From: Flavobacteriales bacterium
Lineage (GTDB): Bacteria; Bacteroidota; Bacteroidia; Flavobacteriales_F; PHOS-HE28
NCBI GenBank assembly: GCA_023957375.1
Contig: JAMLHB010000003.1
Span: 317,830-381,829 of the forward strand
Direction of reading: 5' to 3'
Length of the DNA stretch: 64,000 nucleotides
In this document: piece by piece, positions 41,691 to 49,873 of the stretch
Position numbering within the stretch: the stretch's first letter is position 1
How the letters are laid out: the number at the start of each line of letters is the position of its first letter
The notes under the pieces: model-generated
The model's database searches: none
What the model was told of the DNA's origin: nothing
Seen by the model: the letters and a program-made list of their open reading frames with translations, nothing else
Made by a program: the position numbers and the translations under genes

Positions 41691-41807
41691 CAGCACCGCG
41701 AGCGGTACTTTCGCGGCGGCCTTTCTGGGTCCTTATTGATTTGTTGATGTACCGCGACAAAAGTGGTGTTTGCACTGAACGCTGACCTGGAATTCACCTC
41801 AACGGTG

Positions 41808-43484
41808 ATGACGAACGAACAAATCCTGCATCTGGTCCATGCGCTGTGTTCCCACGGTGTGGAACAGAGTTGGTTTGAGTTCAAGCTCAACAATAGTGAC
41901 CCCGCCAAGCTGGGTGCAAACTTGTCAGCAGTGGCCAATGCCGCCTGCTTGGCCAGCAAACCCTTCGGCTATGTGGTCTACGGCGTGAACAATGCCGATG
42001 GCCGGATAGTGGGCACCGAATTCCATCACGAGGAAGCCAAAGTAGGTGGGCAAGCATTGCTGCTCTGGCTTGCCAAAATGATCTCGCCTGAAGCGGCACC
42101 AACTGCATTCACAGGGATAACCACCTCAGGGCAGCGCATGGTTGTTTTCCAAGTATGCGCGGCACATGGTTTCCCGGTGAAGTTCAAGGACCAGGCGTAT
42201 GTGCGCATTGGCCCCAACACCACTGCGCTGAAGGACCATCCCGTCCTGGAACGCAGTATCTGGAACAGCGGAGAAGATTGGTCGGCAAAAGTCCACCCTA
42301 CAGCCACCTTGTTCGATCTGGATGAGGATGCGATTGAAACAGCACGCGTTCAGTTCAAGGAAAAATTCCCGGCCAAGGCCAACGAAGTCGATGATTGGAG
42401 CGCGCGTACATTCTTGGACAAGGCGAAGGTGACCGTGCAAGGGAGCGTAACCCATGCATCGTTGCTGCTATTGGGAAGGCCGGAAGCCTCCAGCTTGCTC
42501 AGCCCGGCCATTGCACAGATCAGTTGGTTCCTGCGGACGGACCGGAACGACAGTGTGGATTATGCCCATTTTGGACCGCCCTTCATCCTCTCCGTGGACC
42601 AGGTGTTGGCCAAAGTCCGCAACTTGAAGGTACGTTCGCTGCCCAGCGGCACCCTCTTCCCCAAGGAAAGGGACCGCTACGATCAATGGGTGATGCGCGA
42701 AGCATTGCACAACTGCATCGCCCATCAGGATTACCACCGCCGGGAACGGATACAGGTGGTGGAACGGGAAAACCAACTCTTGTTCGAGAATGCCGGATCC
42801 TTTATTCCCGGACGGGTGGAGGACGTGCTCGCACAGGACACACCACCGTCCAGATACCGGAACCCCTTCCTGGCGCAAGCCATGGTGAACCTCAACATGA
42901 TCGATACCGAAGGTGGAGGCATCCGGAAGATGTTTCTGAAACAGCGTGAGCACGCCTTCGCACTGCCGGATTACGACCTGAGCGAACCCGCACATGTCCG
43001 CGTCACCTTGGAAGGCAGGATCCTGGACGAAGCCTATACGCAACTGTTGCTGGACCGCACGGACTTGGACATCGACATCGTGCTGCTGTTGGACAGGGTG
43101 CAACGCGATCGATCGATCAGCAAGGACGAATACCGCAAACTAAAGTCCTTGGGGCTGGTGGAAGGGAGGTATCCACGGATTTTCGTAGCAGGACCAGTGG
43201 CACGCACCGCCGGGGCAGAGGTGGGACACATCAGAAGCAGAGGGTTGGGCAATGCCAAAGTGCGGGAATTCATCCTTCAATTGATCGAACAGCACCCTGG
43301 AACCCCACGGCCCAAGATCAACGAACTCGTTTGGGACATGCTCCCCTCATCGCTAAATGACGAAACTAGGAAGTCGCGCATCCACAACAACATTCAATGG
43401 TTGGTACGGGAAGGCAAAATCCACAACAAGGGTGGAAGGGGAAAGTCGTCCCGATGGTTTGTCGGCCCAGCCCAGATGAAATAA
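41808..43484 (+). CDS. AlbA_2 (Schlafen-type) ATP-binding/DNA-binding protein
   Basis: A 558-residue protein of the putative DNA-binding AlbA_2 family with a C-terminal GHKL-like ATPase region. The N-terminal AlbA_2 signature is EQSWFEFKLNNSDPAKLGAN, LSAVANAACLASKPFGYVVY and GVNNADGRIVG. AYVRIGPNTTALKDHP follows. The middle part has REALHNCIAHQDYHRRERI, LFENAGSFIPGRVEDVL and DTEGGGIRKMFLKQ, which are the N and G boxes of the HATPase_c_4 domain. A winged helix ends the protein. Such proteins are often called transcriptional regulators and appear in defence or mobile regions, but no function is established. GTG 41763 is in frame; ATG 41808 is preferred. A TACTTTCG box lies at 41706-41713. Confidence 0.85.
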   Translation: MTNEQILHLVHALCSHGVEQSWFEFKLNNSDPAKLGANLSAVANAACLASKPFGYVVYGVNNADGRIVGTEFHHEEAKVGGQALLLWLAKMISPEAAPTAFTGITTSGQRMVVFQVCAAHGFPVKFKDQAYVRIGPNTTALKDHPVLERSIWNSGEDWSAKVHPTATLFDLDEDAIETARVQFKEKFPAKANEVDDWSARTFLDKAKVTVQGSVTHASLLLLGRPEASSLLSPAIAQISWFLRTDRNDSVDYAHFGPPFILSVDQVLAKVRNLKVRSLPSGTLFPKERDRYDQWVMREALHNCIAHQDYHRRERIQVVERENQLLFENAGSFIPGRVEDVLAQDTPPSRYRNPFLAQAMVNLNMIDTEGGGIRKMFLKQREHAFALPDYDLSEPAHVRVTLEGRILDEAYTQLLLDRTDLDIDIVLLLDRVQRDRSISKDEYRKLKSLGLVEGRYPRIFVAGPVARTAGAEVGHIRSRGLGNAKVREFILQLIEQHPGTPRPKINELVWDMLPSSLNDETRKSRIHNNIQWLVREGKIHNKGGRGKSSRWFVGPAQMK

Positions 43485-43620
43485 CAAACAGAACGGGCAA
43501 AAAAACACAATACACAATCGCATGTCTTTGATCCATAGCGTGTTATGAGCGTGTTGTGGACATGCAGTCAACAAACTCCCGACAAACTCTCAACAATCTT
43601 TGCCACCCTCAAATAGTACC

Positions 43621-45435
43621 ATGTACCGTACCCACACCTGCGGCGAGCTCCGCCTTGCCGATGCCGGTAAAACCGTGACCCTCGCCGGATGGGTCCAGCG
43701 CAGCCGCGCCATGGGCGGCCTCACCTTCGTGGACCTGCGCGACCGCTACGGCATCACCCAGCTCAGCTTCAATGCCGAACGCGACAAGGCCCTCTGCGAC
43801 CAGGCCAACGAACTGGGGCGCGAGTACGTGGTAGAAGCCACCGGCACGGTGAAGGAGCGCGAAAGCAAGAACAACAACATCCCCACGGGCGGGATCGAGT
43901 TGGTCGTCACGGAACTGAAGGTGCTCAATGCGGCCAAGACCCCCCCCTTCACCATTGAGGAAGAGACCGACGGCGGCGACGACCTGCGCATGAAGTACCG
44001 CTACTTGGACCTGCGCCGGGCCAACGTGCGCAAGAACTTCGAGCTGCGCCACCGCATGGCCATCGAAACGCGCAACTACCTCAGCGCACAGCATTTTTTG
44101 GAAGTGGAAACGCCCGTGCTGATCAAGAGCACGCCGGAGGGCGCCCGCGATTTCGTGGTGCCCAGCCGCATGCACCAAGGCGAGTTCTACGCGCTGCCGC
44201 AAAGCCCGCAAACCTTCAAGCAACTGCTGATGGTGGCCGGCATGGACCGCTACTTCCAGATCGTGAAATGCTTCCGCGACGAGGACCTCCGCGCCGATCG
44301 CCAGCCGGAGTTCACCCAGATCGATTGCGAGATGGCCTTCGTGGAGCAGGAAGACATCCTGCAGATGTTCGAGGGCCTGGCCAAGCACCTGTTCAAGTCC
44401 GTGCTGGGCAAGGAGTTCACGGAGCCATTCCCCCGAATGACCTACGACGAGGCCATGCGCAGCTACGGCTGCGACAAGCCCGACCTGCGGTTTGGCATGA
44501 AGTTCCAATACCTCACCCCGGCCCTCTCCCAAGGAGAGGGAGGAATGCCCCTCACCCCCGGCCCCTCTCCGGGGGAGAGGGGGGCTGATCTCGCAAGAGG
44601 CCACGGCTTCAAGGTCTTCGATGAGGCCGAATTAGTGGTGGGCATCAACGCCGAAGGCTGCGCGGGCTGGAGCCGCAAGCAGACCGATGCGCTGATCGAC
44701 TTCGTGAAGCGCCCGCAGATCGGGGCCACCGGCATCGTGTTCCTGAAGTGGACCGAAGAGGGCCTGAAGAGCACCGTGGACAAATTCTTCACCCCGGAAC
44801 AACTGCAACAGTGGGCTGAGCGCTGCGGCATGAAACAGGGCGACCTGCTGTGCATCATGGCCGGCAAGGCCGACAAGACCCGCAAGCAACTGAACGAATT
44901 GCGCCTGCACATTGGCGACCTCTGCAACCTGCGCGACCCGTGGACCTTCAGTCCGTTATGGGTAGTGGACTTCCCCTTGCTGGAACAGGACGAGGAAAGC
45001 GGCCGCTGGCACGCCATGCACCACCCCTTCACCGCGCCCAAGCCCGAGGATGCGCACAAACTGGAAAGCGATCCCGGCAGCGTGAAAGCCAACGCCTACG
45101 ACTTAGTGATCAACGGCACAGAGATCGGCGGCGGCAGCATCCGCATCCACGACCGCGCCTTGCAGGAGGCCATGTTCCGCGTGCTGGGCTTCAGCGATGC
45201 CGATGCCCGCGCCAAGTTCGGTTTCCTGATGGAGGCCTTCGAGTACGGCGCACCCCCGCACGGCGGCGCCGCCTTCGGCTTCGACCGCTGGGTAAGCCTC
45301 TTCGGCGGCCGCAGCGACATCCGCGAGTTCATCGCCTTTCCCAAGAACAACGCGGGCAAGGACGTGATGATCGACGCGCCCAGCCCGATCGATGCGGAGC
45401 AGTTGAAGGAATTGGGGTTGGAGGTGAAGGGGTGA
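43621..45435 (+). CDS. aspS: aspartyl-tRNA synthetase with internal palindromic insertion
   Basis: A 604-residue class II synthetase that charges tRNA-Asp. Order: OB-fold anticodon domain ([40 protein letters not shown]), class II catalytic core with motif 2 [18 protein letters not shown], a GAD insertion domain, and motif 3 [20 protein letters not shown] near the end. The start is ATG 43621, preceded by an AATCTTTG box at 43595-43602. Within the protein, after MKFQYLT (near residue 299), about 23 extra residues ([20 protein letters not shown]) are encoded by two palindromic repeat units. The family pattern [20 protein letters not shown] resumes directly after them. Confidence 0.95.
   Translation: MYRTHTCGELRLADAGKTVTLAGWVQRSRAMGGLTFVDLRDRYGITQLSFNAERDKALCDQANELGREYVVEATGTVKERESKNNNIPTGGIELVVTELKVLNAAKTPPFTIEEETDGGDDLRMKYRYLDLRRANVRKNFELRHRMAIETRNYLSAQHFLEVETPVLIKSTPEGARDFVVPSRMHQGEFYALPQSPQTFKQLLMVAGMDRYFQIVKCFRDEDLRADRQPEFTQIDCEMAFVEQEDILQMFEGLAKHLFKSVLGKEFTEPFPRMTYDEAMRSYGCDKPDLRFGMKFQYLTPALSQGEGGMPLTPGPSPGERGADLARGHGFKVFDEAELVVGINAEGCAGWSRKQTDALIDFVKRPQIGATGIVFLKWTEEGLKSTVDKFFTPEQLQQWAERCGMKQGDLLCIMAGKADKTRKQLNELRLHIGDLCNLRDPWTFSPLWVVDFPLLEQDEESGRWHAMHHPFTAPKPEDAHKLESDPGSVKANAYDLVINGTEIGGGSIRIHDRALQEAMFRVLGFSDADARAKFGFLMEAFEYGAPPHGGAAFGFDRWVSLFGGRSDIREFIAFPKNNAGKDVMIDAPSPIDAEQLKELGLEVKG
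44512..44587 (+). repeat. two tandem REP-like palindromes inserted in aspS
   Basis: Two related units each start CTCACCCC(C)GGCCC. The first has stem CCCTCTCC / GGAGAGGG around 3 nt, the second CCCCTCTCC / GGAGAGGGG around 3 nt. They are translated as [11 protein letters not shown] and [12 protein letters not shown]. This wording is known from dispersed palindromic repeats in many bacterial genomes. The length keeps the aspS frame open. Confidence 0.85.
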
Positions 45436-45456
45436 GATTGGCTTTACCGTAAAAGC

Positions 45457-45484
45457 ACGGGCCGCATTGGTGGACGCGGCCCGT
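45457..45484 (-). terminator. terminator between convergent aspS and S74-domain gene
   Basis: ACGGGCCGC and GCGGCCCGT form a perfect 9-bp stem with a 10-nt loop. On the minus strand it is followed by GTGCTTTTAC, a short U-tract, so it suits the minus-strand gene best, but it may serve both. Confidence 0.7.
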
Positions 45485-45507
45485 ACTGTTCAATGACCTG
45501 CCTGTCC

Positions 45508-47511
45508 TTACCGCACCACTTTCACCGCGCGTTTCACTACCACCGCACCATCCAGCATGTACGTGCAGAAATACGTGCCCGAAGCCAGCCTGCTGGTGTT
45601 CCACTCGTATGTGTATGCACCAGCCTCGGCTTGTTCTTCACGCAGGGTGCCCAACGGCTTGCCGTCGCTGGTACTGAATTGAAGGCTTACCATGCCCGCC
45701 TGTGGTACGTAGTAGCCCAGCGTGGTGCGGTCCGTGAACGGATTGGGCTGGATTGTCAAGCGTTGTTCCCGCACGTCTTCCAAGCCCGAGGTGTTCATCA
45801 ACCCCCCTTCGCCACTTCGCCCCATGCCGGGGTGCTGGGTAGCGCAGCACTGGGCAATTTCTTGCTGAAGTTGGCTGATCCTGTCCTGTTGTTGGTCGAT
45901 CATCTGTTGCTGCTGCTGGAATCCAGCCACCAGCAGGGGGATCAAGCCGGTATAGTTCATCGCCTTGAAGGCGAGTTCGGGCTCAATGATGCTTCCCGCA
46001 GTATCCTGTTGGGCCGGGCGGGTCACCTCCTTCACCAGCTGGGGGAATACCGTTTCCACCTCTTGCGCGATCAATCCAAATTGGGGGTCTTCCGGAAAGT
46101 GGAGGTAGGGATACAGGGTGGTGTTGAAGGTATACGACTTGGGGTGCAGGCCCATCAACCCAGCCACCGTTTCCGGCAGGGACAGGTCGGTCATGTTTTG
46201 CTTCAAGTTTTCGTCGGAGTATTGCCACGCGGCCGCACCGAGAAATCCTTGCCCATCAAACCAGGCAGCCCAGTCATTCCCTCCCCCGGCACCGGAGGCC
46301 CTTCCATAGACCCCGATCGTCCTCAAAGCGTTCCCGTTACTGGCAGTTGCCGTACCGCGCACGCCGACCAAGTCTTGCGCCGTGCCCGGGGCATTCACTC
46401 CATTGCTGGATGCGCCTTCCACGCCGTATGCATACTTCCCGTTTTCCGCAATTCCCTGGACCCCCGTCAACACGTTGGAAGAAAAGCTGGTGGACAACGC
46501 AGAACTCGCCGTGCCGCGTACACCACGCCCTCCACTCAAGTCTGACTTGTACCGGCCCACGATCACATCATTACCGAACAAGCCTGGTGAAGTCGTGAAC
46601 ACCTCCAATTTGGCCTTGGGTGAACTGGTGCCAATGCCCACCGCGTCAGTTTCGTCGGGGCAGTCGTTGCTGGTGCCCACTGCCGTGTACACATCATGAT
46701 CCACGCTTGGCCCTGAAACTCCGCTGTTCATTAAGGTCCACTCGCAGCCGTTGGACGGCAAGGAGGAAATTGGCCGCCAATACACCCTTCCATTCGCAGG
46801 GTTGGCCACCAGGAATCTGTCGTAGGTGTCGTTCCGGTACAACGTGGGGTGTACGAAGCTGCGCAGGCGTATCGTTCTGTCCAGCAGGTCCACCCGTTCA
46901 TCCGGTTGCAAACCCACAGCCTGCCAGTCACCTACGCCCAGGAAGCCGCTGGGGTGCATGCGTGCGATCTCGCGGCCGCCCATGGAGTTTGGTCCCGCAC
47001 CGTTGGTATAGTCGGCGGTGAACAGGAACTTCATCACATCGGGGCCGACACCCACCCCTTCATTGTCGCCCCACTGGATCACTGCCGAGGTTTGGTCCGA
47101 GCCCGCCTCCACCCGGTGCCCCACGTACATCTGGTCGCTGTTGGTGGTGAAGGTGATGCCATTGTCCATCCAGGACCGGTAGCTGGCGGAAAGCACACTG
47201 GTGGTGCCATCGTGCAGGTGCAAGCGGCTGAAGGGGCCGGGGCCGTTGGCCCATAGCGTGTTGTTCGGGCTCAGTCCTACTGCACCAAACTTTCCTTGAC
47301 CGGAAAATGAACCGATCGTATAGGTCTGGTTGGCATTGATGCGCAGGCGCTGGGTTGCATTGGTGCGCAGCATCAAGGCATTGTTGTCGGTGGTGCCGAG
47401 ATAGTGGGTCAACGGACTTGTACCACCATTCCCAGGCAGCACCCACGGTGATTGGGCCAATAGGGCGGTGGTCATCATAAGTGTCCCCGCCAAAGTGCTC
47501 GTACGTTTCAT
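45508..47511 (-). CDS. secreted protein with endosialidase chaperone (S74) domain and T9SS type A signal
   Basis: A 667-residue surface protein. A signal peptide (STLAGTLMMTTALLAQS) is followed by a beta-rich, tail-fibre-like region. From about residue 430 comes an intramolecular chaperone/peptidase S74 domain (YSDENLKQNMTDLSLPETVA, GLIAQEVETVFPQLV), which autocleaves and helps trimerise fibres in phage proteins. A coiled-coil with QQQQQMIDQQQDRISQLQQE is next. The end is a type A T9SS sorting domain (IQPNPFTDRTTLGYYVPQAG to ASGTYFCTYMLDGAVVVKRA, with VKVVR last). It lies downstream of the secreted gene at 47543 in the same direction, with a 31-nt gap. Confidence 0.88.
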   Translation of the reverse strand: MKRTSTLAGTLMMTTALLAQSPWVLPGNGGTSPLTHYLGTTDNNALMLRTNATQRLRINANQTYTIGSFSGQGKFGAVGLSPNNTLWANGPGPFSRLHLHDGTTSVLSASYRSWMDNGITFTTNSDQMYVGHRVEAGSDQTSAVIQWGDNEGVGVGPDVMKFLFTADYTNGAGPNSMGGREIARMHPSGFLGVGDWQAVGLQPDERVDLLDRTIRLRSFVHPTLYRNDTYDRFLVANPANGRVYWRPISSLPSNGCEWTLMNSGVSGPSVDHDVYTAVGTSNDCPDETDAVGIGTSSPKAKLEVFTTSPGLFGNDVIVGRYKSDLSGGRGVRGTASSALSTSFSSNVLTGVQGIAENGKYAYGVEGASSNGVNAPGTAQDLVGVRGTATASNGNALRTIGVYGRASGAGGGNDWAAWFDGQGFLGAAAWQYSDENLKQNMTDLSLPETVAGLMGLHPKSYTFNTTLYPYLHFPEDPQFGLIAQEVETVFPQLVKEVTRPAQQDTAGSIIEPELAFKAMNYTGLIPLLVAGFQQQQQMIDQQQDRISQLQQEIAQCCATQHPGMGRSGEGGLMNTSGLEDVREQRLTIQPNPFTDRTTLGYYVPQAGMVSLQFSTSDGKPLGTLREEQAEAGAYTYEWNTSRLASGTYFCTYMLDGAVVVKRAVKVVR

Positions 47512-47542
47512 TGGTTGCGGTTGTTAACGCCCGCAACACCCT

Positions 47543-48484
47543 TCAATCCTTGAAGAACCTTAGATGTTCAACCCTTCCCTCTGCAACAGCATTCACGATA
47601 TAGGTGCCTGTGGGCAACCACGGGGGAATCGCGATGGATTCATGCATGGGAACACGATCATACCGCTGGACCATTCGCCCACAGGCATCTACGATGATTA
47701 TCTGCATCAATGGTGCGATGCCGCTCCAACTGATGTGTTCGCCATTGCAGGTCAAGGCAGGTCCGGAACTTTGTTCAACCACGCCCACCGTAATGTCCTG
47801 CAGTTCCACGCCATCCAGCAGGTAGTACGCAGAAGTATAGTTCGATCCGCTGACTTCCCCCACTGCAACTTGGTCATTCGGCACGAACGAGCCAATCGTG
47901 AGGAAGGCCTCGCCACCCAGTGCCACCATGAATCCTTCCAGCACACCCCAGTCATCCGCTTGATTAAGGAATGGGTCGCCGCTGAAGGTGATCTGGGGCT
48001 CCATGTGGATCATTCCCCAACCATCCAGCGATATGGGGTCTTGGGTGAACAATGCCCCCAATTGGTCCACCGCATACCGGAATGCCGAATAGGCTTGATA
48101 CCGTATTCGCAGCCTATATGTGTGCCCCGCAAGTAATCCCACCAATAGCGGAACAGAGCAATACTCCTTAAGGGTATCACCGTCATTGAATGCGTAAAAA
48201 CCTGCAAACCGATCGCCATCAAACGGCACCCTGAACAATTCGGGATTGATGGGGTCGTCAACTGACAGGGATGTTCCACATTCGGAAATGCTGTCAATAG
48301 TGTAGAGATCAGGTGTCCCGGTACTAGGCGAGAACCACGGGACTGCCAACTCTAGAGCATAGGCCCATGGGGTGCCCACACAACTAGGCGGTTCCTCGAA
48401 GCTCCCATTGGGCACGAGGTTTTGTGCCATCGCCATCCCGGCGAGGGCAAAAAGGTTCAAGGAAAGAAGGAGTGCTTTGGGCAT
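47543..48484 (-). CDS. secreted protein of unknown function (NLVPNGSFEE family)
   Basis: A 313-residue exported protein. The frame is open to 48661, but ATG 48484 (MPKALLLSLNLFALAGMAMA) starts the signal peptide. The mature protein opens with QNLVPNGSFEEPPSCVGTPW, a start common to Bacteroidota surface proteins with galactose-binding-like beta-sandwich domains. A degenerate T9SS-like tail is suggested by MQIIIVDACGRMVQRYDRV, IPPWLPTGTYIVNAVAEGR and the terminal VEHLRFFKD. It probably forms an operon with the S74-domain gene. No enzyme motif is seen. Confidence 0.75.
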   Translation of the reverse strand: MPKALLLSLNLFALAGMAMAQNLVPNGSFEEPPSCVGTPWAYALELAVPWFSPSTGTPDLYTIDSISECGTSLSVDDPINPELFRVPFDGDRFAGFYAFNDGDTLKEYCSVPLLVGLLAGHTYRLRIRYQAYSAFRYAVDQLGALFTQDPISLDGWGMIHMEPQITFSGDPFLNQADDWGVLEGFMVALGGEAFLTIGSFVPNDQVAVGEVSGSNYTSAYYLLDGVELQDITVGVVEQSSGPALTCNGEHISWSGIAPLMQIIIVDACGRMVQRYDRVPMHESIAIPPWLPTGTYIVNAVAEGRVEHLRFFKD

Positions 48485-48612
48485 GTTGTTCTTCTCCGTT
48501 CTTGTTTGCCGCACCATTGGCACGTGGAGGTGTGCCCTCCGCTTCCGGTCCGCCTGCGGCACCGGGTGCTCACCGCCCCGCCCGGCATGCAGCGTGTTAC
48601 GGGCAGGGTCGG

Positions 48613-48620
48613 TACCTTTG
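48613..48620 (+). promoter_or_regulatory. -7 box, TACCTTTG, with no gene behind it
   Basis: A perfect TAnnTTTG match on the plus strand, in a region whose only neighbouring gene to the left is on the minus strand. It is followed 53 nt later by a terminator-like hairpin. Confidence 0.4.
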
Positions 48621-48626
48621 TTCAGC

Positions 48627-48705
48627 TTTTGTTCATCTGCTTTCGCGAGTTGGTGGGACATGAGCGACCAAGGCCCTCGGTGTTCGCAGCACCGGGGGCT
48701 TTATC
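48627..48705 (+). ncRNA. candidate small RNA
   Basis: If the -7 box at 48613-48620 is used, transcription would begin near 48626 and end at the hairpin 48673-48699 followed by TTTAT. That gives an RNA of about 80 nt with no long open frame. No known RNA family was recognised. Support comes only from promoter and terminator spacing. Confidence 0.3.
48673..48699 (+). terminator. hairpin with short T run
   Basis: GCCCTCGGTG and CACCGGGGGC form a 10-bp stem with one G-T pair and a 7-nt loop, followed by TTTAT on the plus strand. There is no plus-strand gene immediately upstream. Confidence 0.5.
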
Positions 48706-48751
48706 GTTGGGGTAACACCATGTGGGGTTACCTTGTCGGCTTTGAAAAATT

Positions 48752-48812
48752 GTGGCCGGTGGCCGGTGGCCGGTGGCCGGTGGCCGGTGGCCGGTGGCCG
48801 GTGGCCGGTGGC
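48752..48812 (+). repeat. 7-bp tandem repeat, (GTGGCCG) about 8.7 copies
   Basis: Eight perfect GTGGCCG units plus GTGGC. Each unit holds the palindrome GGCC. It is non-coding. It is a simple-sequence tract that could vary in length by slippage. Confidence 0.95.
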
Positions 48813-48990
48813 GCTACGCGCAAGCCAAGCAAGGAGGCTATGGAAAGTTGCGCGTTCATGATGGAACGAATGTAACGAATTTTAAGTGGTGTGATGATGA
48901 CCGTTGATAAGTCGTGGCGCAGGGTCCGCTATGGGCCGGAAGTGTTGTAGGCGAGACCAGCGGGAGGGAAGAAAAGTTCTACGGCTACCT

Positions 48991-49109
48991 CATCCCGGCG
49001 CTCGGCTTGGCACGGATGCCAAAATCTGCCGAGTGCCCGGCTCGCCATCCGCCTCTGGCGGGCTCCCGCTGCATTCTCCCACCTTGGGTGCCTGCCTGTC
49101 GCCGGGATG
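48991..49109 (+). repeat. structured palindromic element
   Basis: Outer arms CATCCCGGCG (48991-49000) and CGCCGGGATG (49100-49109) pair perfectly. Inside are CTCGGC (49001-49006) with GCCGAG (49028-49033), enclosing TTGGCA (49007-49012) with TGCCAA (49017-49022), and CGCCA (49043-49047) with TGGCG (49056-49060). Together they fold into a multi-branched structure of about 119 nt. It ends 46 nt before the deaminase gene. It could be a dispersed palindromic repeat or a structured RNA; neither can be fixed from one copy. Confidence 0.55.
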
Positions 49110-49142
49110 TGGGAGCCGTAACTCCGGGAGGCACCTGTTCAA

Positions 49143-49150
49143 TATCTTTC
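49143..49150 (+). promoter_or_regulatory. -7-like box, TATCTTTC
   Basis: TATCTTTC (one mismatch to TAnnTTTG) ends exactly 5 nt before the ATG at 49156. Confidence 0.45.
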
Positions 49151-49155
49151 CACCG

Positions 49156-49632
49156 ATGAACGAGCAAGACGAAAAATTCCTGCGGGAAGCCATCACCATG
49201 GCCCGAGCAGGCATGGAGCGCGGCGATGGAGGCCCCTTTGGTTGCGTGATCGTAAAGGACGGCCTGGTGGTGGGCAGCGGCAACAACCGCGTTACCAGCA
49301 CCAACGATCCCACGGCCCATGCGGAGGTGGTGGCCATCCGTGATGCTTGTGCGAAACTGGGCTCCTTCCAACTGGACGGCTGTACGCTGTATACCAGCTG
49401 CGAGCCCTGCCCCATGTGCTTGGGCGCCATCTACTGGGCGCGTCCGGACCGCATCGTATATGCCGCCACACGGGCAGATGCCGCCGATGCGGGCTTCGAT
49501 GACCAGCTGATCTACGATGAGCTGCCTTTGCCGCCCAACAAGCGAAAGCTCCCCATGGAGCAACAGTTTGGCGCCGAAGCTATGCAAGTGTTCGTGGAGT
49601 GGAAGGGGCTGGAGGGAAAGGTGAAGTATTGA
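49156..49632 (+). CDS. cytidine-deaminase-fold nucleoside/guanine deaminase
   Basis: A 158-residue zinc deaminase. The zinc-binding and catalytic motifs are HAEVVAIRDA (His55, Glu57) and SCEPCPMCLGAIYW (Cys82, Cys85). GGPFGCVIVKDGLVVGSGNN precedes them. The AIYWARPDRIVYAATRADAA segment and the DDQLIYDELPLP stretch match the guanine deaminase (GuaD) subgroup better than the tRNA adenosine deaminase TadA. The enzyme would convert guanine to xanthine. The start at 49156 is set by the family pattern and by the -7 box; an upstream extension to 48904 is non-coding. It stands alone. Confidence 0.9.
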   Translation: MNEQDEKFLREAITMARAGMERGDGGPFGCVIVKDGLVVGSGNNRVTSTNDPTAHAEVVAIRDACAKLGSFQLDGCTLYTSCEPCPMCLGAIYWARPDRIVYAATRADAADAGFDDQLIYDELPLPPNKRKLPMEQQFGAEAMQVFVEWKGLEGKVKY

Positions 49633-49671
49633 GCACAGTGCGGCGATCTGATACTTGGGTCAATGGACTAA

Positions 49672-49724
49672 GATGGACGGGGTGGACCAGGGGCCGAATG
49701 GCACCCTGGTCCACCCCGTCCATC
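49672..49724 (+). repeat. perfect 21-bp inverted repeat (long hairpin)
   Basis: Arms 49672-49692 and 49704-49724 are perfectly complementary over 21 bp with an 11-nt loop, which itself can pair GCC with GGC. It lies 39 nt after the deaminase stop and before the tRNA terminator. It may act as a terminator without a U-tract, or be a small palindromic mobile element. Such length and perfection are unusual for a plain terminator. Confidence 0.85.
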
Positions 49725-49769
49725 AGCCTAGCTTGCCCACACGTGCTGCACGCTTGGCAGCCGCCCAAC

Positions 49770-49792
49770 AAAAAAACCCCGCTCTCGCGGGG
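49770..49792 (-). terminator. rho-independent terminator of tRNA-Gln
   Basis: On the minus strand GCCCCGC-type stem (49792-49787 with 49782-49777, 6 bp, loop GAGA) is followed by seven U residues (49776-49770). It lies 10 nt after the 3' end of the tRNA. Confidence 0.9.
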
Positions 49793-49801
49793 CTTCTTTG
49801 T

Positions 49802-49873
49802 TGGCCGACCAGGGCTCGAACCTGGACTCTTCTGAACCAAAATCAGACGTGTTGCCAGTTACACCATCGGCCA
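49802..49873 (-). tRNA. tRNA-Gln (anticodon UUG)
   Basis: A 72-nt cloverleaf on the minus strand. The acceptor stem pairs TGGCCGA with TCGGCCA. The anticodon arm is TCTGA-TTTTGGT-TCAGA with anticodon TTG at the centre. The T arm is CCAGG-TTCGAGC-CCTGG. CCA is present as the last three bases of the acceptor strand only by chance of the stem; discriminator and tail processing are not resolved. It reads CAA (and CAG by wobble). Confidence 0.95.

Larger units (their letters stand above)
48485..49155 (+). other. 671-nt non-coding stretch
   Basis: No convincing gene occurs between the minus-strand gene starting at 48484 and the deaminase at 49156. It holds a -7 box plus hairpin that could be a small RNA (48613-48705), a 7-bp tandem repeat (48752-48812) and a structured palindromic element (48991-49109). 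The remainder shows no clear motif. Apparent open frames here lack coding character. Confidence 0.7.

Noticed and set aside
48752-48812. CRISPR-like array
   Set aside because: The units are 7 bp and directly adjacent, with no spacers. This is a simple tandem repeat.
48372-48875. 167-codon plus-strand open frame spanning the 7-bp repeats
   Set aside because: It begins antisense to a signal-peptide gene and continues through simple repeats. Composition and lack of any family pattern argue against coding.
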